Shown: positions 1 to 12,200 of the stretch, one piece after another | Numbering within the stretch: position 1 is the stretch's first letter | Layout of the letters: each line of letters opens with the position of its first letter | Assembly (NCBI RefSeq): GCF_014356525.2 | Contig: NC_052508.1 | Coordinates: 61,073,800-61,137,799, forward strand | DNA: 64,000 bases | Direction: 5' to 3' | From: Nilaparvata lugens | Taxonomy: Eukaryota > Arthropoda > Insecta > Hemiptera > Delphacidae | The notes under the pieces: model-generated | Told to the model about the DNA's origin: nothing | Database searches by the model: none | What the model saw: the letters and a program-made list of their open reading frames with translations, nothing else | Program-made: the position numbers and the translations under genes

Positions 1-124
1 ATTATCAAATTGATAATGTAAAAAATGTAATATAGAATCAAATAATTATTGTAATAACAAATACAAATATCATTCTCATCAATCAGCCGTCTGCAGGTCT
101 GCTTGTGATTTTGTTGCAATGTTT

Positions 125-175
125 ATATCGATGTATCGATCTTGAAGATCGATCACCATTGAATAGGTATCGATA
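125..175. promoter_or_regulatory. Cluster of ATCGAT sites, including a perfect TATCGATA
   Basis: TATCGATG (125-132), TATCGATC (134-141) and the palindrome TATCGATA (168-175) lie within 51 bases. In Drosophila, TATCGATA is the DRE bound by DREF, and CGATA is also the BEAF-32 insulator core. Finding the motif upstream of the Kelch gene fits a promoter or insulator role, but that is inference. The same motif clusters again in introns 4 near 6918-6955 and 10166-10245. Confidence 0.35.
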
Positions 176-1272
176 CATTGATGTTTTCCCTTTAAACATT
201 GTTATTTTCCAAATAAAACTTTTTTTCTTATCTGTTTTGATGAAACCAATCTACATATATTTTTCCTTAAAATATAATGACTTGGTTTAAAATAGTTCAT
301 TGGTATTCGTGTGCGTTTGTGTTAATAGACTCAGTTTTTTGTATGCGTAAGGCGACAAACTGATTTCAAAAACGACCCAGTTTGTCGTGGTCTCACGACT
401 ATTCAGTTTGTCGTGGTCTCACGTCTAGCAATTTGTAGTGTTATAGTTTGTTTTGTAATTTGTAGGTTAAGATTTGAGCAGAACAGCAGAAGTTAAATAT
501 AAAATTATTATTTTGTCAAACTTGTTTACTCTTATGGTAATATGCCTGAAAAAATATATGTCTAATTTCATTGTTTGATTTGAAGAGAGAGAAAAATTGT
601 ACTATGTTACAAAATTGTTTTCACCAGTGTAGGTGTTGAAGGTGAAGTATGAAAATTACCAAGTTGAATTAGTTACTAAAATAATAATGCTTACAAAGTT
701 ATGTCAATTGAACAGTAATTTAATTGAAACTTCATCTTTTTTTGTAGGTACATTTTTATATCTTAGTGAGGTAACAAAATACTTGCTTGTTCTAATTTCC
801 AAGTTTATGTACCTGCATGTATCATCAAACGAAACATGCAATTTGTAGCTCAAACATCAAAAAGTAAAAAATTATGCTGCCTTAAAAATATTTTTAAGAA
901 AGCATCTTTGTTCTTATATTATGGTTGAGGTACTTAAACTTGAAGCAATCAGCTCTTAAGTGAAGTTGAGCGATTCTATTAAGATATTGAATCCTAATAA
1001 ATTCTCATCGCAGATAGCTTTCTGTGTGTCTTCGCTACATTTAAAATAAAAAGTGCTATAAAATTTACTTTTCAAGAGAAGCCCATATATGCTAAGTTTC
1101 GTTCATATAGGCTACAATTGTATATATTTTCTGTATTGAGATAGTTTTGCCCTGTCTTATTGAATACAAATTAATTTGCTTGATTTCAGAAGAACCTCCG
1201 TTTAGCGTTCCCTATTTCTAGAAAACCTCCTTCTTCTATTCCAATCCTATTTGAAATAATTTGACCCTCAAA

Positions 1273-1505
1273 GTAGGACTCTGTCATAGGTCACAAAGTC
1301 GGATACTCTTGGTAACCAGCGCTCTGGAACCTTCGGAAATGCAGCTATCGAGACGACAAAAGCGTTTCCTATCTCTAGAATTTCATGCTTTTCCTATTTC
1401 GGAATAATTCCGAACACTCGAAGTAGGATTTCGTCATAGGTCACCATGTGGAATACTCTTGGTAACCAGCACTCTGAAACCTCCGGAAATGCAGCTATCG
1501 AAACG
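1273..1505. repeat. Direct tandem repeat, about 150-bp period, two copies
   Basis: A segment of about 83 bases starting GTAGGA..CATAGGTCAC and ending in ATGCAGCTATCGA occurs at 1273-1355 and again at 1423-1505, with about 10 substitutions. The sequence between the copies is also partly shared. The repeat carries an open frame on both strands that matches no known protein; I treat it as non-coding. Confidence 0.7.
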
Positions 1506-2179
1506 GAACAAATGGGTCCGGTCTCCAGTAGACTTCTTTCTCTTATTCCAATCCCATTTGTAATATTTCCGAGCCTCGTTAGACTTTTGTCAAAATGTAA
1601 CAAGTCGTTGCAAGTTGGATCGCTGCAAACGAAGACTATCAAACGCCGCTTTATAACTGATGATGTAGCCCTTCACGATACACCTCTTTTCTCGATTAAA
1701 ATAAAAAATGTGTACTTTGCGGATGTGGAAAATTAAGTATAATGACTTGTGTCACAAATCTGCTTATTCAAGAGCTCCAGTCCAACTGACTCTGCTGAAT
1801 GCTGCTGCTCCGATCCTCTAGAGAGTGTTGGAGGTGACAGGGGAAGAAAGATAAGGTCAGTCTTGCGCGACTCCGTTGCGCAGTAGTCAAGTGCCTGGGT
1901 TTATCGTAGACTCGACGAGATGCCTTACCTAAATTGATGATGCCGCGTCGGCCTAATAGGCCTTCCTTCATTAGTCACGAATCACATTGTGACAATAGGT
2001 AGTATATACATACGTAGTCCTGGGACATGAATTTTTGTCTCATATGACCTAACATTTGTTATTATTTACAACCTATATGCAATTCCAACCTGTTCCGGAA
2101 ATTTGTTTTATGTTTTACAATCGTTAACGTTTTAGTAGCTATGTGTGATCTGACTAATGCCTGATATAATTTGTTTCAG

Positions 2180-2367
2180 GCATTATGAATGCTACGACAA
2201 TTACAATGAATGGTCTTGATAATGTACCGCATTGCAAACGACTACCCTTCAACAGACAACGACAGCCGAGCACTGATAGTGATACCAGTTCGGAAGTTGA
2301 TAATAGATCAATGGAAGGACCCGGTGCCAACGAATATAAGTTCATCGAAAACTCACACTCCAATAAA
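2180..2367 (+). CDS. Kelch gene coding exon 1 (N-terminal extension)
   Basis: The acceptor TTTGTTTCAG ends at 2179, the ATG is at 2185, and the donor AAA|GTAAGT is at 2368. The 61 encoded residues are polar and Ser/Asp-rich ([11 protein letters not shown]), typical of the disordered tail before BTB domains. I chose this ATG because it is the first in frame after the acceptor; the five bases 2180-2184 would be 5' UTR. Confidence 0.85.
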
Positions 2368-5300
2368 GTAAGTTGTAAAAAAGTGGTTTTGATGATTTGA
2401 AAATTATCAATTATGTCCTTTACGTCAAGAAAATATATTGTTCAATGATTTAATAATGATTTTTCATAAAAGGTCAAATATTTTGTTAAATTATTATATT
2501 TCCACATTGTTAAAAAGCGATATGGCAAAGTTGCGGAGCTAGAAAAGGATAGCGCTATCTGCTTTGTCGAATGATAGACAGTGATAGCAATATACAGAGT
2601 GTTCTGAAAACAGGTGCCCATAAGTCAGGGCATGATTCCTCTCATCAAAAGAAGGAAAAAAGTTCTAATTAACATAGGTCCGAAAATGCTTCGTTCCCAA
2701 GTTTACAGGGTGAAAGATTTTGTCTGAATTTCAGTTCCCCTGCCGAAACGAACAATTCAGCGTACTTTATGTAAAATGAACTGAAAAATTGGATGAAATC
2801 GTTACCAGACCTGTAGCTACAGTAATTTTTGAGATATGTGATGAAATACGCGCGAAACTTGGTCCAGAAAAACAAGTTCCTTTAAGGTTTGAAGCAGATT
2901 TACTATGTTAAATGTACGATAAACACAATATATTTTTCTACAGAACTTGTAGAAAATTTAATTTTATAGAGAAAGATGTAGAATGAATAAGTCTATATTA
3001 GACAAATGCAACCTTGAAAAAATAATCCTTAATTACATACAAAACGGATGAAAGATAGACAAAATATGTTAAGCTCTCTATTTTTCGAACCTATGCTAAT
3101 TAGAACTTTTTTCTTTTGATGTGAGGAATCACGCCCTGACTTATGGGCACCTTTTTTTCAGAAATTATTTTAAATAACGAGCTATCAAACAATTTTTTTT
3201 TGTTAAATTTAGAGCTTTAAAAATTGTAATCAAAATATAACTGTACGATTTCTTAGCTCTTCTATTCACATTAACAACTAACTCTAATTCTTTTCCCTTT
3301 CTTCCAGATACTAGAAGGACTTAACGAACTAAGAAAGAGTGGGCAATTCTGTGATGTAAACCTATCAGTTAGTGGTCAAATATTTCCAGCACATAGGAAT
3401 GTGCTGGCCTCATTTAGTCCCTACTTCAGTGTAAGCAACCATACTATCTAATCACTTCACCTTCAAATTAATTTTGAAAAGTAATTTTTAATCAAAATAT
3501 CTTTGGAAGGCAATTCTTTAAAACCAATCAAGTAATTCTTTTGAACATTCTATTTGAATGTTGTTAATCTATTTTCCATGTCACTGTATCTTTTGTTATT
3601 TCCAATTGCTACGCCAATTTAAAAATCCAATCATTAATCTAATTTGTGATTATTATTCATTCATTCACATAAAATGGCTACTGATATCAATACTCATTGT
3701 AATAATATGTACCTACCATAATATACTTAGGAATATGACTAATATCGGATGATGACTAATATACCGTACTCATTGTAATAGTGTGTAGGCCTAATACCCT
3801 AATATAGGCTACATAGAAATATGATCAATAGCCTGATATAATTCTAGTTTACTTATATAATATTGCATCTCAAAAGTATTGATTGAAATCTCAATTTCTT
3901 TGGGAGAGAAATTGTACAAGGTATCTTAAGATTATCTCTCTTGATATGTGTTTTTTTTTTTGTAAAAATAAAATGTAAATAAATACGGAGCTGTACTATT
4001 CCGAAAAACTGCATTCATAATCATGTATTCAAATTCAACATAAATTTGTGTTGAAAAGTGAACTTGGCGTCGGAAAGCGCTCCACATATGTGCGTAGAAA
4101 CTAATAGCTTTCAATCATAACAATCAAACTGCTATGTCGTAATTTAAGTATTGAAAATTTGTGTTGATGTGTACTAATTACTTGCCATAAAATCAGTTCT
4201 CTTCGTAATTTCACAGGCAATGTTTATGAGTAAATTGGCGGAATCAAAACAAAATGTTGTGTCATTAAAAGGCGTTGAAGTGGAAATGCTCAGTCTTCTA
4301 CTGGATTATGCCTACACCAGCTCAATTGTTATTACTAGGAATAATGTACAGGTAAGCTACATCACTCATTAATTTTCTGCTCATTTTTAGGAATCTAGAT
4401 GTAATTTTATGACTGTAAAAGCCTGGAGGGATCATTAAGATCTGCCCAGTTTTAAAATGTTCCATGAAACAACAAATCAACATCTTTTCATCGAAAGGAA
4501 GACAAAACAAAAAGTTTGCGTGTAAGTTTTAAATTAATGACTCATATCAGCTGATTTTGTAAGTATAAAAGCAGTGACTCATATCATCTTTTACAATACT
4601 TTATTACTTACACAAGCGCAAACTCCATGTTTTATCTCTTCTTTCAATGAAAAGACTAGTATTCTCAAATTCATTGTGTGTCTTCCTAAGTTAATTGATC
4701 ACCGGAATACGGTGATACGGGTTGATTTAAACCCAGATACAGACAAAAGTTTTTAGCCAGATCACTTCCGTGTTATCGGATGGGCATATTAAACTGTTAG
4801 TCCCGGCTGATATATAACAGTCGTGAGGCCCATTGACGGCTTAAATTATATACTCGGGCGTGGTGGATCTCCCATCTGTGGGAAGGATATTTTGAATATT
4901 CTTTCCGAAGAATGGACATTGGTATGTCCAAAGCTCCGCCAATTTATGTAGATGCATAACAATATTATCTTAAGTTATTACAAATTGCTTTTTTCTTATC
5001 ATATACAGTTCAATAATTATTTTCTTAGTCTATATTATGTAAATTCATCTATAATTTTGCTGTATTGTAAGCTATTTTATATAAGTGTATAAGCCAGTAT
5101 ATATTGTAATCTACTCTACATGAATAAAGTACCCAATCAATCAATCAGGGACACAAAAATCATACGAATGCTCTTATCAACTCTTTATTTCCAAGTGATG
5201 CTATAGTTTTCTCTTTTGATTCATGGTTGCTTAACCTACTTATGCCCGGTTGCACTAAAGCCGGTTAAATTTGAACCGTGATTAGCTTTACGAGAACCAA

Positions 5301-6218
5301 TCACAGAAGGCTTTTTTGAAAAGACTCTGATTGGTTGGTTCTCTTGGAATTAATCACGGTTAAAATTTAACCGGCTTTTGTGTAACCGACACTTACACTT
5401 TTATTAATCTATGTATGAATACAGTTATCGAATTTTTGAAATGTATTGATCATTTCTTAATTTTACTTCTACTTCTACTACTCATTGACTCTATGGCCCT
5501 TGAAGAGCATTGGCCTCCTCCACAAGCCTTCTCCATGCATCTCTGTCCTGTGTTCGCTGTCTCCACCTTCTTACGCCCAAGGATTGAAGGTCTGCCTCTA
5601 CGTCATCCAACCATCTCTTGCGTGGTCGGCCTCGTTTTCTTTGTCCCCCTGGTTGCTGATATAGAGTGTCTCTATGCTGACTTGTGTGCTTGCTTATTCT
5701 GCAATCCTTTGTAATTCATCTAGTCCTTCAAATCTTTTTTTTAACACCTGGTCCTATCGGTTTCTTTTCCATCCTTTCCCTTATTTTTCTTCCCCCATCC
5801 CATCTTTTCATATCTACCGTCTATTTACTCTTCCTGATACCTTTTTCACCTTCTCAAGGATTGAAGGTTTTCCTAGTACATAGATATCCATAGTTGGAAA
5901 AACCCTTCAATCTTCCACCCTTTTTTTCACCACTTTCTTTTTATTTTGTTTTATTGTGTATTGTTGTTGTTTGCATGTATTCTTATTTTAATCCCTGTAT
6001 CAAACTTGTATGTGTGTGTGTGTGTAAAAATAAACTGAATTGAATACGTGCTGTACTGGTTTCCGACATCCGTTCCACATGGCCACAAAATAAGGATACT
6101 CTAGGTGTTCCTTTACTTTGTGCACATGTCCCAACCAACGAATTGAAGAATCTATATATTTTGGAATTGTTACTGTTTATAAAATTTGGGAGAAGAGCAG
6201 TTTTGGGCTCAGCCTGTT

Positions 6219-6270
<52 letters not shown>

Positions 6271-9200
6271 GGTAGAGAGTTAGTGGAAGAATACTTCGAA
6301 TATTCTTTCCAAAGAATGAACTTGATATGTCCATAGCTCCGCCAATTTATGTAGATGCATAACAATATATCTATTTTATCTATAGTTATTACAAATGTTT
6401 TTCTTCTTCATATTATATACAGCTCAATAATAATTATTAAGAAAATTATTAATAATATAAATTAAGAGTATAATTATTATTTTCTTAATTTATATTTTTC
6501 AATTCATCCATAATTTTGCTGTATTGTAAGCTATTGTATATAAGTGTATAAGCCAGTATATATTGTAATCTACATAAATAAAGTACTCAATCAATCAATC
6601 TCTCAGTCATTACATATGATTTGTAATTGTATTTATAAATGTAATGAAACAATGAATGAAATGGAAAAATGAGTAAAGTTGACGTTTGGTTGCTTCAGTC
6701 ACTGCTTTCGGCCGCCAACCTTCTACAAGTGTTGCCTGTGAAAGAGGCTGCCTGCCAGTTCCTCGAGCGTCACATGGACTCGTCCAACTGCCTCGGCATC
6801 CACTGTTTCGCCGAGCAGCACGCATGCGCAGACCTCCAGACCAAGGCAAAGAGCTATGCGCTGCAGAACTTCCTCGAGGTGTGTGCCTAAAGTGATAGCA
6901 ACATTTTTCTCAAAATATCGATTTATCGAAGCAACGTATCGATGGCGATGTATCGATGATATAGAACCCGAAATATATATTTATTTGATGTATGGGTAAA
7001 TACTCAGGCCCAATGAAAAATATAGATGAATGACATTAATTTTAACTATGCTAACTACATTTTTACTATTTAGCTACGACCCAATCCTCGACTACTGGCA
7101 AGAAATGGCATCCATGTTGGTTCCTCGTTCGGAACTAGTTGAACAATATTAATCACCTATAGTGAGGTCCACGTTATAATGGCAGTATTTGATTAACATC
7201 GGTATTGCTATCCTTGTCTATCATTCGACAATCATTTCAACTATAGTGTGGTCCACATTATACAGAGTGTCTGATAAGTCACTCCTCATTTTTATGCAGC
7301 TATAATTTCTTTATTTATGAACCAATTTTGTTAGAACTACATTTTTTAGTTAGAGCACTCCTTGAGATTGTGTTCAACACCAATTTTCATTTGTTTCAGT
7401 TTAAAAATGCCCCCTCTCTTGACTGTGGAAGAACGAGCCGAAATAACAGCTCTTTATGAGTTCTGGGGATGATCTGTGGTGCGAGTACAAAAGAGGTGGA
7501 TGGCTGAACGAGAGATCCATGCGACACTGGATGCAAAATCATTTAGATCTTTCTTAAGAATCGTTGCAACAGAGTAACGTGAAAGACCACTTTCACAAGA
7601 TTCTTGACGCAGTGACTTCTTAGGGATCCTCATGAACATTTCACGAACTCTGTCAACATTCTCTGCTGTCCTTGACGTTCATGGTCTTCCTGGTCGTCTT
7701 GTATCTGCGACACTCCCTGTTTTTAGTAATTTGGAATGGGAATTCTTAACAGTTTTTGCATCCAGTGTTGCATGGTTCCCTCGCTCAGCCATCCACCATC
7801 TTTGTACTCGCACCACAGATCCTCATAACGAGCTGCTTTTTCGGCTCGTTCTTCCATAGTCAAGAGAGGGGGCATTTTTAAACTGAAACAAATGAAAATT
7901 GGTGTTGAACACAACCTCAAGGAGTGCTCTATCTAACAAATGTAGCTAGTTCTAACAAAATTGTTTCCTAATTAAAGAAATTATAGCTGTATAATGGCAA
8001 TATTTGATTTACATTAGTGTTGCTATCCTTGTCTATCTTTCGACAAAGCAGATAGCGCTATCCTCCATCATCTTCGCACTGTTTCCAGATCGTTTTCCAA
8101 CAGTGTAGGAATATAATCAATTAAAATATTCAATCTCAATCATGAAAATGTATTTTTCATAAAAAAATCATTAAAAAATATATTTTCTTACTAATAAAAT
8201 TTAATTACTGATCATTTTTAACAAGAATGTACAGATAATATAATCCGTTTTGTAATATTTTTGACGACACTACAGTCTAATTAGACTGTATTATTAACTT
8301 GCAGTTCGTCATGGATAGTGAAATAGATGAGTAGATAATATAACATAAGATATAACATCAGCTATCTTCTATAGAAGGCAGTATCAAGGCGCAGGCGCTG
8401 ACTGTTCTCCTATCTTTCTCCCTGCCATTATAACGTGGACCTCACTATTGCCGCATCCACATGTTGGTCCAATGAAGACCAATGACAACCAGATGGGTAG
8501 TTTGCCACCACCACTGGTCTTCATTTATCACTGGTCACATTGCAGGCTGGGCCGGGGACTTTGCCATCATGTGGACTATAGTGAGGTTCACGTTATAATG
8601 GCAGTGGAGAAAGATAGGAGAAAAACGTTGCTGATCCTCTTTCTTGTCAATGCCTTCTATAGACGGTAGCTGATACAGGTTTATTGATGTAATAATAAAT
8701 GTTCATTCTCATTTAAAATAATCAATAATATTTTATTAGGCAAGAAATTATATTTTTCAATAATTTCATAATTTAAATGAAATATTTTGTTAATTAATTA
8801 TTAATTTTACATTGTTAAAAGACGATCTGGCTATAGAGCAAAGCTTCGTTGAATGATCGACAAGGATAGCAATACCATTGCTAATCAAACACTGCCATTA
8901 TAACGTGGACCTCACTATAGTCATTGAATCAGTTTTGTAGAAAGCAGGCCTTGATTACTTTTAGCAATTGATATTAAATTTCTCCAATTATCTTGGAGAT
9001 CTACCAAAATGTGACTCATTTAATACATTTTTGGCCCGGTTGCAGAAAAGTTTGTTGAATTTTACTTCCAGCAATTGATATTAAATTTAGTTCATATTAG
9101 TCCTCATTAGTTAAAAGTTGTGTGTATATTTCTGGCTTCAAAATTTTCTGAAATAACTTAATTTATTCAAAGTGAGGTGATATTAAGTGCAAAATTTGAC

Positions 9201-12200
9201 TATAATTTGGTATTTTAATCATTCTAAATTCAAAATTTCTAGCTGATATATTATATTCTTGGACAGAACTTTGAACTTTAAATTTCCTCAGTAAGAACAT
9301 AACCTATTTTTTCGGACATTTCATTATTTATCAAAATTTGGGAACAGAATAGTTTTGGGCTATGCCTGTTGTTCTATCCCGATCATATTCATATGATTTT
9401 TGTAATTATATCAACGAATAAATAAATAAATAAATAAATAAAGGATTGGAATTATCTTTGAGATCTACCAAAATATGACTCATTTAATAAATGTTAGGCC
9501 CGGTTGCAGAAAAGCTTGTTGAATTTTACTTTCAGCAATTGATATTAAATTTAGTTCATATTAGTACTCATAAAAGATTGCAATTATATTTGAGATCTAA
9601 AATGTGTCCCATTTAATCAATGTTAGGCCCGGTTGCAGAAAAGCTTGTTGAATTTTACTTTCAGCAATTGATATTAAATTTAGTTCATATTAGTACTCAT
9701 AAAGGATTGCAATTATCTTTGAGATCTACTAAAATGTGTCCCATTTAATAAATGTTAGGCCCGGTTCTAATAATATAGTCGAAACCGTTTATGATCTGAA
9801 AAGAAAACGGAATCAGGAAAGTTAGCACTTCAACAATCCATAACTCGCTTATTGGACCACTTGAAAATTTCAGTTGCCACTTTTTCTTACTCTTATAATG
9901 ATCTTAACAATTATATTGAAAAAGATCATCCAATTTAAATAATAAAAAAGTGTACCGAACAGCCGCAAATGACACAAGAACCAATCTTGTTAACTCTCAG
10001 TAGCCTATATGCTGAATGTCGTTCTCCAGTGTTAGTAAATTAACATAATCAAAGAAGGCTTCTCAGTAAAGAAGTCTCTTCTGATTGGACTCGTGGCAAA
10101 TTAATCACGGTTAAAATTCAACAGGCTATTGTGCAACCGGGCATTAGTTTTTAAAAATCTGAAATATCGATTTATCGAAAGTCAAAAAAATGTATATACC
10201 GGAAGTTGAATAATCGATATATTGTGATAAAAATATCGATTTTTGTTTGTGATCTATAGGTCTGCCAGCATGAGGAGTTCCTTCAGTTGTTGCCGATGAA
10301 GCTGATCGAGTTGACTTCGAATGACAATCTGGTGGCCGAGAAAGAGGAGGCAGTCTTTCTCGCCGTCGCAAGGTGGCTCAACCATAAGCACGAAGAGCGC
10401 AAGCTAGATTTTCACAAGGTACCAATTCATTACTACTCTCCATTTCCACAAAAATCACATCTAAACTAAACCAATCGTTTATTATTATTATTAAACGAAA
10501 ATCCAAGTTAAATGCTGTAATTCACCCTGAAGACTTCTGCTACTGCAAATATTGACAACAGGGTAAACAGCTAGATGGCAATTCGATGAGCGCTACTACG
10601 TGGTAGGTCCAGAAAGTAAGTTCCGTTTGGTAATAAAATTAAATTGTTTACAGATACAGAAAATTTATTTATTGCACAAAATTCTACAACTCTTAAACTA
10701 CTTTTCCACATAACTACCGAAATTTTGCAGACATTTGTCATAGCGTGGCAAAAGTTTTTGTAAACCTTCTTCATAGAAATTTGCCGCCTGTGTCTTCAAC
10801 CAGTTGGAAACAGTTTCTTTCAGCTCGTCGTCATTGTTAAAGTGTTAACCGCCAAGGAAAGACTTGAGATGTAAGAACAGATGAAAGACGCTAGGAGCGA
10901 GGTCAGGGCTGTAAGGAGGATGGTCAAAGACGTTCCAGCCAAATCCCTGTAGAAGGTTTTTCTTCACATTTGCAGTGTGTGGTCGTGCGTTGTCGTGAAG
11001 AAAAACAACACCTTTTGACAGCGAGGGGTCAAGATTTGCTTCTTCTTAACCTTTGCTGGGGATGAAGTGTGCCTCCATTCCATTGATCGCCGCTTACTTT
11101 CAGGAGTGTCGTAAGAAACCCAAGTTTCTTAAGAAAGCGAATCACAGACCTGATTTCACAAGCGGCGGGATTTTCAATCAACACCGACATTGTAAACAAG
11201 CACAACAAAGCGTACGTGGCTGACAGCGATCTTCAAATGGCGCACGTTTCTTCTCCTCGATACAGAGCGTCTACCGTGCATGTGCGGAACTGCGATCGCA
11301 GCGCTGCAGTGGATATAAATTGAAACAGAACTTACTTTCTGGACGTACTATCGTATTCAAAAATTATTTGCCAGCCCAGGAATCCAATCGTGGTTGTTTT
11401 CCTGTTTCTGGCGTTCAAATCAAGTTCGCCAATACCATTATTATACCATAGAAAAAATATAGCATAATTAAATATTACAAATAGAAAAAACTATAGTGAG
11501 GTCCATGTTATATGGCAGTGGTTGATCAGCAATGGTATTGCTATTCTTGTCTATCATTCAACAAAGCGGATAGCGCTATCTCTTTCTTGCTTTGCTCTGT
11601 TGCCAGATCGTCTTTTAACAATGTAGAATTAATAATTAATTAACAAAGTATTTCATCTTAGTTATGAAAACTCATTATGAAATTATTGAGAAATATAATT
11701 TCTTGCTTAATAAAATGTAATTGATTATTTTAAACGAGAATGAACTGTTAATATTACATCAATAAACCTGTATCAGCTACCGTCTATAGAAGGCATTGAC
11801 AAGACAGAGGATCGGCAACGTTTTTCTCCTATCTTTCTCCACTGTCTTTATAACGTGGACCTCACTATAGTAGGTAACCCGTGCTCTGCAAGGAACTTTA
11901 TAAACTGAAAACTTGACGTAATAAAATCTTGAAGAATTGAAATTGATCCTTTATTATATTATAGACTAGGAGGTAACCCGTGCTCCGTATGGACCTAATT
12001 GAAAACTTGTCGAACTGAAATCTTGAAGAATTTAAAATAGACCTATAACCATCCTCGGTAAATTAAGAATCTATATGCTAAATTTCAAGTTAATCAGGCC
12101 AGTAGTTCAGACGTGATGATGCGTCATTCGTAAATTCCCTATCTCGTGCGTGTATAAGATTATGATTATGATTATTTTATTTTATTGATTCAATGATACA

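Larger units (their letters stand above)
1..2179. other. Upstream region of the Kelch gene, no coding exon recognised
   Basis: I see no supported protein-coding exon here; the open frames are short and match no family. An untranslated first exon of the Kelch gene probably lies here or further left, because the first coding exon begins behind a splice acceptor (AG at 2178-2179). Visible structure: a cluster of ATCGAT motifs at 125-175, a duplicated 20-base motif (CAGTTTGTCGTGGTCTCACG) at about 379-423, a 150-bp tandem repeat at 1273-1505, and a segment at about 1745-1992 whose ends are short inverted repeats (TGTCACAA / CATTGTGACA). Confidence 0.5.

Noticed and set aside
6177..6365. Frames of alternating Arg-Glu or Leu-Ser
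   Set aside because: Translation of a CT/GA microsatellite.
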